Shown here: one piece after another, positions 23,150 through 35,600 of the stretch
How positions within the stretch are numbered: position 1 is the stretch's first letter
Layout of the letters: every line of letters begins with the position of its first letter
DNA from: Ophioderma brevispina
Lineage: Eukaryota > Echinodermata > Ophiuroidea > Amphilepidida > Ophiodermatidae
Length of the DNA: 64,000 bases
Direction of reading: 5' to 3'
NCBI GenBank assembly: GCA_023653785.1
Contig: JAMKCH010057147.1
Location: 62,001 to 126,000, forward strand
Made by a program: the position numbers and the translations under genes
Notes under the pieces: model-generated
What the model saw: only the letters and a program-made list of their open reading frames with translations
What the model was told of the DNA's origin: nothing
Database searches by the model: none

Positions 23150-23425
23150 CACCCAGAAGAATGGAATAATCAGTATCTCCTATGCAAGACTCCCAATTAA
23201 TGCTTGCATCCTTCAACATTGATAATTGGTACTTGTGTATCTGTGTAAGAGATAATGCCCTGCGCTGCGTCTTCATTCTCTCAAGGCTTTGACCACAACT
23301 TTGACTGTGACTAAGAGCATATAGGTGCAGTTTGGCATTAAGGCGCACTGATACTGAGTACCTCACTAAGCAGTTTACTCCATACTTTAGACTGAACAGA
23401 GTGTGTGTCCCTTCAGAATTCAACA
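23150..23425 (-). repeat. Dispersed repeat with inverted copy at 40436-40625
   Basis: The minus-strand sequence (AGTCTAAAGTATGGAGTAAA onwards) matches plus-strand 40436-40625. The 108-residue ORF here is open, but its partner copy has stops, so I treat it as repeat sequence and not a gene. Confidence 0.6.
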
Positions 23426-24015
23426 CCAGACAGTTGAGCTTTTGATATTCTATCTTGTGGTGAACCTATCCCATTCAAGACCTTGGAAAGTGACCTTTCA
23501 CCTCATCAACATGTGCAGATTCCTTTTCTGACAGTTCTCTCTGCATCTTGTCTAAACAGTTGCTCTGAAGGTTACAATCACTAGATTATTGAAAGCTCAG
23601 CCATCCGATATGGACTTCTCTAAGGGAACATGATACTGAATTAATTTTACTGATCAAAAGTAACAAGCAGTTTCAAGAATTGGCAAGAAATTTTGATCCC
23701 AACCATAAATTTGTCACCCATGACCTGGTATATAAATAAGATGTTGTATGTGGCTATTTACAATCCGGGTTGAGATATCTGTAAAAGAGATAAACAAAAG
23801 AGTTTTACCAGTAAGGAAATCATCAATCTATCTACAATGGTTATTGTTAATTATACAAAATATGACCGCACTTGCACTTCATGAAATGAGATTAATTAAG
23901 TTTGTATTTTTCTCTTTCTTAGGTTTTAAAAAAATTTCTGCAGTGGTAACCGACACAGGATAAGTTACATGAGTGTAATTTTCTTGATTATAATTTACCA
24001 ACTTATCAATTTAAA

Positions 24016-24272
24016 CAGTGGCGTAACCAATGGGAGGCAGGTGGGTCATGCTCCTTTGCTCCCCCCCCAGCCCTCCCAAATGAACTGACCTTTTGGGCCA
24101 TTCTTCAGTCATTGGGTTAAAAGTAAAAAATCGTCAGTTTTTGGTCACAAACGTGACCGAAGAATGGCCCTTTTGTACAGTGTCTATGGAAACTGACCTA
24201 AATTCGCCCCTCAGAAAATGTCTCGCACCCCTTCTGCCCCCCCCCCATTGCAAAGGTCTGGTTACGGCACTG
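24016..24272. mobile_element. hAT-type MITE, 257 bp
   Basis: The ends are CAGTGGCGTAACCA and GGTTACGGCACTG, flanked by a perfect 8-bp target duplication AATTTAAA (24008-24015, 24273-24280). The 8-bp duplication and CAGTGGCG end are typical of hAT elements. No transposase. It lies just beyond the TANGO1 3' end. Confidence 0.9.
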
Positions 24273-24494
24273 AATTTAAATGACCATTAAAGGTTATTTT
24301 CAGCTACAATTTAAATTGAAAATCATTGGCCAGGACACTCCCAGGACTGTCAAGAACACTGGTGCTTCACACTAAAAGGATTCTGCATTTATTTGAACAT
24401 GTAACTAAATTCAAAATGGCCTTTTTGTTGATCAAGCTCCAAGTTTAAGCACTGCAATGATCGAACAAACTGTTAAGGTATTCTTGGGTTTTGT

Positions 24495-24500
24495 TTTATT
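24495..24500 (-). terminator. Candidate TANGO1 poly(A) signal
   Basis: AATAAA on the minus strand, about 250 bases past the TANGO1 stop. It is the nearest canonical hexamer I see. Confidence 0.45.
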
Positions 24501-24752
24501 TCAAGTACAAATGAATAGTATTTGCACTCACAAATAAAATATCCACTAAAGTTATTGGCAATAATAGTGTTTACCTCAAGGAAGTAGCCCATCAAAATCA
24601 GTACACAATGCGACTCATTCGTGAGCCTACTGTGGGCAGGACACACTAAAGCTAGCCAATCGTGCCGCACGCAGATTTTTCACTGGTTCAGTGCACGAGG
24701 TGCAAAAAACACTATGCTAATTTTGTGTCACAAGTCTAATAAAAATACATAC

Positions 24753-24809
24753 CTATGGGCGCTGTTGGCTCTGAGAGCCTCTACGTTGTGAGTTTTGTAA
24801 GTCGGTTTC
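24753..24809 (-). CDS. TANGO1: TANGO1 last coding exon
   Basis: The acceptor TTTTCAG precedes GAAACC, and the exon is in phase 0 with the previous one. It encodes [18 protein letters not shown] and then TAG at 24753-24755. The Ser/Gln-rich polar C-terminus resembles the end of vertebrate MIA3. Confidence 0.8.
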   Translation of the reverse strand, partial: ETDLQNSQRRGSQSQQRP

Positions 24810-27800
24810 CTGAAAACATAAATGAGAATAATTATCAGTCTATACTCTGTTTCACCTTGAATTTGGCAGTCATGCCATGAGGCATCTCTGCATGTGTGCT
24901 ACTGTATCAATATAAACCTTCTCAAAATGAAGTTTACCTAACATGAAGACCCCGATAAGCATCCTAACAGGTCATCAACGCAACTGTTGGGCGTTTTAAT
25001 ACCGCCCTCTATCAGCAATGAACAGCAAGACTTAAGCTTCACTTTCCACTCCCGTTATTATTATAGACTCCCTGGTGCAACCTAAACCATGCAGTAACAT
25101 TTCTACCAAACTCAAGGTCAAACAAAGTATAAACACACAATGAGAAAATGAACACTACATTAGTCACAATCGTATTTGTGTGGTGTGCATGCATATGTGT
25201 GCACTTGTACATGTGTGCGCTAAAATCCAATGATTAGAACTTTTAAGATCATAATCCTACTTTCTCAAAGGCAAGCATATAATCATTGGTATGAAGCACA
25301 ATTCAAAAAGAGTAATTCAAACCATTTTTGACGACTTATTTCAAGAACTGCAGACTATTTCCTCTTACAAAAATGTATTACTTGTCATATTTTAAAATAT
25401 TGCTTCTCACACAGGAAGAGAAAATATATTTTGAATGTAACACACATACTTAACATGCTGGCAAGGCAGAAAATGAATTGAACGTAAAATATTTTCTTCT
25501 GTTAGTTTTTTCCTTTTCTTTGACTTGTTATAATTAGCGAATTTAAGAAAATTGCACCACTTTGGTACCACATTGGGTTTGAACGCAACTATTTATATGT
25601 TTTTTTTTTACTTTATCAAAAATGATTTCAAATATTACCATGAAATACTAAAAACATACCTCAAGTGGGGATGATGTTCTTGGTCCACTTTGTGGAATGA
25701 ATGGTCCCCTTAGTGGAGGTGGTTCACGATGATCTGGATAGCCATGTGGTCCTCCATTGGGTCGTGGGGTCAACGGGGAGTCATCAGGGCCCTCTGGGGC
25801 CATAGGTCCACGGGGGCCATGTGGCCCAAATGGACCATGGGGTCCATCAAGGGGAGGTCCTGGTGGTCCATCAAAAGGAGGCCTTTGGGGACCAGGAGGT
25901 CCATGTGGGCCAGGTGGTCCATGAGGGGGAGGTGGTCCATGAGGACCGGGAGGTCCATGAGGACCGGGAGGTCCATGCATGCTGGGAGGTCCATGAGGGC
26001 CGGGTGGTCCATGAGGACCAGGAGGTCCATGTGGGCCGGGTGGTCCATGGGGGCCGGGTGTTCCATGAGGGCCGGGTGGTCCATGTGGGCCGGGTGGCCT
26101 CATGTGGGCCGGGTGGTCCATGCATGCTGGGAGGTCCAGTGGGCCAGGAGGACCTCTGCTACCTGGTCTCATTCCTGCAAATAACAATATCAATTTTAAT
26201 GAGGCTTTTCTAATACTATTCTAAACTACCATTTCAACTCATCTCCATTGGGCTGAATATCACAACACACTTTAGAAAGTACTTTGAATATCCTCAACAA
26301 ATAGCCACTGTGATAAAGACATGTCTATTTTGTATTTGGGTAGCATAATAAACACTAAACAATAAAATAAATGTCAATATTTATATAGCACCTTTCACAA
26401 AGTATAAAAGAGCTTTACATTTACATAAATCTAATGGCTTACCATTATTATGGAAAGGCCCTGGTGCTCTCATTGGTTCTGGATGGAGTGGTCCTCCAAA
26501 ATGTGGTTCGTCCATGGGTCCAGGTCCTCTCATGCCAAATGGAGGTGAATGTGGTCTTCGCGGACCCATATCGGGTGGAGGTGGACCAAAGTCTGACCTT
26601 GGAGGGGATGGTGTGTATCTTTCATACTCATCTGCAAAGTGAGGGGGAGGAGGTCCCCTAGGTGGAGGGCTGTCATAGATTGGTGGAGGGCTGTCCATGA
26701 GAGGTGGGGAATGACGAATACTGTTGCGGCTTGGGCCTCTTCTAGATGGAGGTCCTCTATTGTCACTGGGAAAAGGGAAATAATCAATAATATAACCGAA
26801 TAATAATAATGATAACCAATTTAGTGAACATCTACAAGCTCAATGCCCATATTTTACTATTGCACTTCAGGTCGGACTGAAGCACGATGGCCAAACAACA
26901 TTAGACATTATTGGCAGAAAGGAAGGAGGAGAAGGGGTTGGGGAAATAGTAAGAATTGACTTGTAAAGAAGATGGTTCTTGAATGCCCTAGTGTCGCATA
27001 CTTTTGTGATCCAACTTTTTTTCACTCTCTGCAGAAGATGACCTTAAATAACCTCTGACCTTGGTATGTGACATGCAAGTCTCTATGGTGCCCCTATAAC
27101 TCAAATTTGGTGGCAATTGGAGTTAGTGTCCATACACAAGCAATTTAACCAAGTTAACCCAAACTTTAAACATACACATGCACCGACGCTCAAGTATTTG
27201 CCCACACGTAGCATACAGAGTACTCACCATATTACAAGTAAAATACTGACAAGCTCAGTGAAATTGCTGTTTGAGTATGTCCATTACTCATTTCTAGTCA
27301 GAAAATTCATGTTTCTTGTGGAGATAAATCATTTATGACCCCTCAAATTTGACTTCTATCAAGGAAGTACACAATCTTCTACACTTTCGCCGTAGCGATT
27401 TTCTCATGAATAATTAATTAGCTCATTATCACTGAAGACATGTTATGGGAAACTTCAACTTGCTTTAAATGGGCTTTGCAAACCAGTGACTGTTCTTTAT
27501 GATAGGAAAAAACACATGTGCATTGAACTTGGCAATCCTCAAAAGGATTTGTATTGGTTTAAATCTGCCCATTTTTACGTCATGCCATTGTTCCAATACA
27601 GTCAGAACCAGTGAAACATCACTTGGATCCACACTCGACAGCTTTATTGCTTGCGGCAAGTTCAAAGACCTTATTTGTATGGCAAGAAGCACACAGTGTA
27701 AACATGCCAAAAACAATTGCTGCAGAAGTACTCAAATGCAGGGCTACACACTTGTGTGATTAACTCATTAAAAAACAGTATTTTTCAAGCCTACAAAAAT

Positions 27801-30800
27801 TTGTAACAAGGCGGTTCTCGAACTACAAAGGTCCCCCACTCGTCGCGGTAGTTAAAAGGAGGAAAAGTAACATAACTTGAAGATCACAGGGAGGATTGTG
27901 ATGGAAACTAGAGAGGCTCCTACCATAGTTATTCAATACCTTGATGACCCCAGATGAACTTGAAAAATTCTGGTATCAATGTTGACTACACCCACCAAGT
28001 TCATGACCATACAACCATTTGTAGTGGCTTTGACTTGGATGGCCCCACATGACCTTGAAATGACCTTCAAAAATTTTCAGCACTGAATGTTGACCACACC
28101 CACCAAGTTCATGACCATACAACCATTTTACAGTGAATTGACCCTAGATGACCCAGAAATGACCTTGAAAAAAATTGGCATAAAATGTTGACTGCACCCA
28201 CCAGGTTTCATGACCATACAACCTTGCATAGTGATTTGACCTTAATGACACTTCAAATTTTGAGGCACCGCAATGGTGACAACACCCCCAAGTTTCATCA
28301 TCCTACCACAATTGACAAGATTTAAAGCAATTTTTGACCACATTTGACCTTTGACCCATGGCACATGACCCATCTCCGAAACTCATCCGCTGCCTACTTA
28401 AGTGACACATATGGTGCAAAGATGGACACCTATACTTACTTAGACCAAAAGATATCGTGTTGACAAGGTTTATATCAATTTAACCACTATTTTTTACATA
28501 TTTTTGACCTCTTTTTGACCTTTGAACCATGACCCACTCATCCCACCCAGCGTGTACTCGAGATACATCTATGTTGCGAAGATGGACACCCACACTTGCT
28601 TAGTTCCAAAGATATCACGTGGGACACACACACACACACGGACGGGGAGCATTTCTATAGTCCCCCTTAGCCAACTAAAGTTTGGCGGGGACCAAAAAGA
28701 ACAACTGATCAACAAATATATTCGAAACAATGTCCCTCACAAAACAAAAATGTGTCTTATTGTGATCGTTTTATTAGGTTTAAGTTAAAAATAAAAAATA
28801 TCCCCAGGGTCAATTTAAATCCCCAGTAAGACTTGATCAATAACACAGTAAGTCAATGGGTTCCTGGTTGATTCTTTGCAACCTTAGTGGATAAGGTGTG
28901 GCCAAACTTTTGTAAGATGGCAGTGTACATTATTCACAGGTGAACACACAATTTGGATAATATTATGTGCCTTCTGTAATTCTTACCGAACACATAAACG
29001 TACTTAATTTGCAGATTGCTCAAAAAATGCTCACTGATACACAAACGTATGTTCAAAACACAAAGATTCTCTGGAAAAAACACTCGTATTTGTCTAAACA
29101 AGACTGTTCAACAACAGCAATATGTGGATCATGGTTCTTTGCTTTGTGCCTGCCATGCTTTGTGTGTAAAATTGCAAACAAAAGCAATTTCTAATGCCAT
29201 CAAGAATCCCCTATGAAACCTGGCCAAAAATAACATATCTGTCTTGCAGAAAATATAATTATAGGTTTATTTGGGATAAATGGTGGCTTTTTCTTAAATT
29301 TAATCCTAATTGTTTTTTGGTTTTTTTTTGCAGTAGAAATCATGTATTTTAGGTGCAAAATTGGGTTTAACCATTATTTTTTAATTAAAGAAAAAGGTCT
29401 CAATTTCGTAAAACATTTAAAGGGATAAGCAGCGATTTGCTGATCCGAACATCGAAAAAAATCATATGATGATCATGTCAAAGCTATATGACCTATTTTC
29501 CCTTGCTTGCCCAAAGTGCCAAATGCAAAGAAGCCAAACTGCTTCTATGACAACCTACAGTAATGGCAAAGTATGTAGTGCCTGAACTGGTGAGAAGACT
29601 GACTTATGGAAGTGAAAGCCTGGAGATGTAGCACCACGGGAAGTTTCTATATCAGTCAGCCTGCAATCAAAAAGGCAATCAAGTTCTCTTTTAAGGCTAC
29701 TTATTTCATCTTAAATATTTTATTATTATTATTATTATTATGCAAGGGGAACACACCCTTTTTCAAAAGCTAAAGGAGAATTGTCCAATAAGAGAATATT
29801 TCAACACAATTCATTTCTTTTGTAATATTTAAAGTGACAGGAGGAGATTTTTGAGGATACAAATTTCTCTCAAATTGCACTGGATCGGTTGTAGACCACC
29901 TACCGAGAACTTTTCGAAGGTTTATTGGACAAAAAGAAAAACCGCAAACCTTGTTTTGAACTTGCCTGGTATCGTAATCGTCCCTATAGAAAACCATGCT
30001 TTGAATTTCTGTGTGTCGTGCACGACAGAAAATATTAGATCATCATCTTATGACATAAAGACGTCATATTCGGCTTATTCACTTCAGGTGTGATCTAATA
30101 CATTGGTAAGCATTCCAAATATGGGAAAAAATGGGTTCGACAAAAATTGGGGGCGCTTCTTTCTGGAAATGTCCTCATGTCTCTTTAAAAACAATTTTGA
30201 AGCCTGTGTTTTGAGCAATTTCAAGGTAAGACTGGCTCCTGTGATGGTAATCGGCACAATGACATCACTCTGTTAATTCTCTTTTACTGTCTATGTCACA
30301 TATTTTGAAAGCACACACCCACCTGTTGCTTTTGTAGGTACATACCGATGCTCAAATTGATTGGGAGGCATTGTGATTCTGTCAGGTGGAAGGTGGATTA
30401 AGAAAGTGATGTCATTATGTCGAATTAGCATCACTGTAGATTATTTTTTGCCAGTCTTGCCTAGTAACTGTTCAAACTTCAAAATTGTTTTTTAAATTAC
30501 AAAATAACTGGATGATAGGGACCATATTAATAAAAAAAATTAATACTTGCAACTTGGTAATTAAAGGTGTATTTTGTGATCCCAACACATTACTTTGTAT
30601 TTATGGTTCATTATAACATCCTTGCAAAAGGGGTTAAAATTTTTTACAAAATCAGTTTAATGACCAAAATGTTCATATCACAATTGGTTCATATCACTTT
30701 GTCCATTTACACAGAGAAAAAATTCATATATTTTTTCCAGAATAGATAAAATCTGCAAGTAAGATAAAAGCAAGCATTCTTTTCCATGCCAACAGTTCAA

Positions 30801-32634
30801 ATGATACAAAAATCTGGAAAATTTTTAGGTAAGTTGGGGGACAAGGCTGTGGATCACAAAAGACCCAGAAAATAAATCTAGCCGCTATCTTGGGAGAGGA
30901 GTCAGTGTATTTTTGGTGTACTGCCAGCCTTGTAGAGATACTTGGAAACTGGATTTGGAGAAAGATCACAATTTTAAGTGCTGGTATGGACCCATCACAC
31001 ACACAGTGCCAGTCATTTATAATAGGGACTAAAAAAGTAATTTCTTGTGTTGGTTGGCCTACCTGTGTCTAAGACCAGCATTTTCTCGTTGCAGTTCCTT
31101 CACTTGACGCTCAGCTGCTCTTACTGCCAGCTAAAAGAAGAAGACATTTTAAAGAACAAAATATTCAAATAATGATACGTAATATAATGATGATGTTGAT
31201 AATGACAGAATGGCAGAATTTTACTAGCAGCAATTTAGTGGGGGGGGGGGGGGGGGGGGGAGATGGCAGTAAAGCCATTGTTATGTGCATACATATTTTC
31301 TTATTTTTAGATTATAGTAGTTAAATTGTCAATTTATCTTAGTCCAAGATTTTTCAAACTGATGCCTCTCATAAAGGGAGTATGCCAAGGAGAGTAAAAT
31401 AACAAATTCTTTCACAAAGGAGGCAAGCATAGAGATGTGCATAAAAGCAAGACATATCTCTTGTTTTAAGTTACTAGACGGAAATCGCAGAAAATAATCA
31501 TAATTGATTGATTGATTTTTATCAAGAATGATATCAGTTAATAATCATTACATATTCTTACCTCCCGTGTAAATAGATTAATTTCCAAAATACCCGAGTT
31601 TAAAAATAAATTCAAAATTAAGTTTTCAAGAGAGGCGATCCATCCAAGGAACCGTGTGATTAGAAGCACTGAAGCCTTGTCTCATGTAGATTTTTTTTAA
31701 TCAGTGCTTATCTTGGTATTTCTTATAAGAAAAATCAAAGATGCACTCTAGCCACCCTAATGCAACCCCTTAAAGGTGCAACAAGAGATTTCACATATCA
31801 GGTGTCCCTACAAAAATCAGAAATACTGATTCTTGCCCTGATGTAAAGCTTTCTATCAAGAATATTCCTATCTGAAAGGATTAAGCTGAGAAATGATTCT
31901 TTGGTACAAAAATTGTGAAATTTCTATTTTTGTATAGGAGCAAATATGAAATTCAGCCTATGTGTTATATTGAAATATAAGCAAATCAAAATCACCTTTT
32001 TTGTCTTTTTAAAGACATTTCTGTAGCCAAATACAAGGTAAGAAATCTATTGAGTGTCTAATCCAGGGATATAGCTACGCCGGCCGGCGGTGGCCGGCCA
32101 TGTCCGGCACTCGCTCCCACCGACCGGCACAGAAGGTCATTTGGGAGATTGCCGACCGGCACTTTACTTCAGTGAAATGAAAAATTACCACATAAATTGG
32201 CAAATAACTCATAGTTTGTCCATATGTGCCAAAAAGTGTAGTAAATTTTAAGATTTACAACTGGCACTCAGAGTAGCCTTGCTATAACCCTGGTCTAATC
32301 TATATGAAATTACTATTATGACACAATATTTGGGTGCCACAAAATCTCTCGTTGCACCTTTAACACTTTAAGTGGGCAAGGGGTAGCATGGTACTCATGA
32401 TTCAGTTGTTGTGCAATAGTTTGATAACACACAATATTTGATAAACCGATGTATTGAGATAATCAAACTGGGCCATACAAATTCCCACTTCCAACAAACA
32501 ACTTTTTTATTTCAGTATGTGACCTTTGCCCTCATTAACATGGGGGCTTCCAATGTTGCATCTATGACCAAGTTTGGTAACAACTGGACTTCAACTTCCC
32601 CAAAACTTTAATGTGAAACCTTATAAACAAACAA

Positions 32635-32665
<31 letters not shown>

Positions 32666-35600
32666 ATGTAGGGCTGGCCTCTCTTAAAAAAAAAAAAGCA
32701 AACACTTTCAAAACGCACACACAAATTTTCCAAATTCACCCACTCAATAACATACACATGCGCGCACACCAAATTCAAATTAGAAGATATTCATGAATTC
32801 TTACCCAAGCTTCATGCGCCTTCTTGTCATAGGCAGCAACCTAAACCAAGTAAGAAATATTGAACATTAGTTTAAAATATTAAAGAATCTTGTGCTCATA
32901 ACAAAAAGTAAAACTATAACACAACCGTCAGGAAATGGCATTTGGTCTTTTGCTCATAAATCCTCAGGCATCAGTAAGCTGGAAGTGAAGTGAATCCAGT
33001 CACCCCCTTTGGTGGACAAACTGGATTTAAAACTTTTGTTTACTTTACCTACATACCTTACCACAATCCAAACACAAACATACACAATTATGAAAAATTT
33101 CACTCTTGTTTGTGACCATTCAGATGCAACAAATGAGTAGTTTCAATTATATTTCTTACCATTCACATCACATGTGGGTGCAACCGATTGGCAACCTCAT
33201 TACAACCCCCAATCAACATTTCATTTACCTCTTCCTTGTTTTCTTTTCTCTGTCTTCCTCCATTTCTGTCAATCAATCTTTGGTCTTCTTTCTGCAAAAT
33301 ACAATTTATAGACACTTCAATGAGAACGCATCAGGTTGCATTTACCTAATTGTTCATGTTTGCCATGTAACAGCTCCAAAATTTGAGTAAAGCCCCTTGA
33401 AATACAGCCAAAAGATAGGACAATTTTTACTTTGTAATTTAGGAGACATCAAAATGTATGTCCAGATGTTGCACCGGACCCTGACTTTTGCCCGCATGGT
33501 GTCCATCTTGCTAACGACAACATTATGTGTTTTGTTTTTCTATGTCACCAAAAGCTTTATGTTCTGAATTGGGCTCTTCTTACCATACATAATAAAGATG
33601 TGCAAAAATTGACAGGTGAAGCTGTTTTGGCATAGAGCAGATGGTGTTTTGAATCAATTTCCACAATGCTTGCAATTTGCCTATACTTCTTACTTTATGC
33701 CTAAACACATGTCAGTCGGGGATAAACGTGTTCCAGAAGTTAAGAACCACAAGACAATTCCTGATCATGCTAAAAATTCAGTGGGATTAAAAATTACTTG
33801 GAAGTTGGACAGGAGATACGCACACCCCCATGTAAGCGCCATCAGCTATATGAGGTTCGGCGAGTGAAATTTCTTTCAAACTGTTGCATTGCGGGATGAT
33901 TCAATACACTCTCTTGGTATCATAGTGTGTCCCACATCATGGAAATGACCCACATACCGTAGGAGATAGCTAAGTACAGACAAGCCTCCCTTACAGGATT
34001 CATCACGCTCTGAAGGATGGACCACTTGCTGTCATTTCTTCTCAGCATGTTGTCTATTTGCAGACGCTGGACTTTCTTTCTTCCGCACCTTTCCTGCAAA
34101 CACAAAAATTTAGGCCAATTGTTGAAGTGTTTTACTGAAAATGTACTAAGTTAACAAAGAAATCATGAGAGTAAACGAGCTGATTGCAATCATTGATTCG
34201 TTTCAGGCCCTTTTGGAATCATTTGGCACATTATAAAACTTAATTGGCTACTAGTTACCTTCATCAGAATTTCTTATTCATGGCGTGGTTTATCATGCAA
34301 ACACACACTATCATTGTTGTTGCCTATCTAACTGAGATGATATTATAAGGTTTACTCGCATGTGTTAACGGTTACATAGTGCACGCAGCTAGTACGGGTT
34401 GGGTTCTTTTTTACCACGGGGATAAGTTTTTGTGTTTTTAACTAATTAAATGGGAATATTTTTGGCGATTAAAACCAACCAAAACTAAATAAGATGAGAA
34501 TAAAAGACAGGATTTGTTTTGCCTATCTAATATCGTGTCAATACTTGGATGGGCAGTCCAATATTTTATTGTTGTGGATACCTCCCGGCTGCGCCTGCAT
34601 CCACTACTCAAATATTGGACTGCCGCATCCACTATGACATGTAATTAGATAGGCAAAACAACAAATCCGATCTTTTATTCCCTAATCATTAATCTTTTGG
34701 TTAGTTCCTCACTAATCAATATAAACTTCATGTCAATGATACTGCAGGAAGTCCGTCTCCATATCAACTACCTGAAGCACTTCCCTGACATTCATGTAAT
34801 ACTCTCACCTTTGCATATCAACTTCTCTATTTCTGAGATTCGTCCAAGAGTTGTGTTTTGTTATGGCTTCATCTCTCTCATGTTTAATTTTCTTGTTCTC
34901 CTGCCTCAGTGCCTCCAATGTCTGTATGTCATCACTCTGCTTGCTGTCAAAGCAAACAATACAATCACTTACATTGATTCACCAATATAAAACAAATTAC
35001 CCAAATTATTCAAACACATTATGTTTTATAAATCATCTAACTGAAGGCCTGATTCCTTTCCAATGTTTGACTGAAACATATGCATTTTTGAGAAGTGGAA
35101 TGCCCCCAAAAATACTATTTGAGCCCCCTAAAGAGACATGGTCTCACAACCAGTGACCCCTGTCACACCCTGTTGCCATACCTTCCCCAATTCCGTTTTG
35201 GCTCAAAAGCCCACACGGACGCAGTCCTCTCATGTTGTGGGCGGGGGGCGGGCGGAAGCGGGAAGTCAACATTGGACAGGAAATCCATGGGCTTCAGTTA
35301 GATGATTTATAAAACAGAATGTGTTTTTGAATAACATTACAACTGAAACTGATTTCCTTTACACTCAACTGTTGACTGAAACATATGCATGGGTAACCCC
35401 GTTGAATGAATATTTTCATCACCCAAGACTAGCACCTCAGTCGGAGTGAAACATGATATTTCGAGAGCAGCCATAGATGCAGTCAAGGTAACCAAAAACG
35501 CCAGAGCCAAAGAACACATGGAATCTAGATTCTAAAAGTCAGGAGCAAGAACTACCTAGATAGTTTTTTTTTGGAGTACACCAGGGGTGAGTAAAAGGAC

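Larger units (their letters stand above)
26766..31062 (-). other. TANGO1 intron, repeat-filled
   Basis: No exon seen. It contains degenerate TGACC-type tandem repeats (27960-28690), an (ATT)n microsatellite (29719-29741) and an inverted copy of the 17.1-kb repeat (29835-30180). Confidence 0.6.

Noticed and set aside
23100..23426. 108-residue minus-strand ORF as a gene
   Set aside because: The same sequence recurs inverted at 40436-40625 with stops, so it is a dispersed repeat.
25729..26213. Plus-strand ORFs of 130-151 residues (Trp/Arg/Met-rich) over the Gly-Pro exon
   Set aside because: They are the opposite-strand reading of the 18-bp minisatellite in the TANGO1 proline-rich exon.
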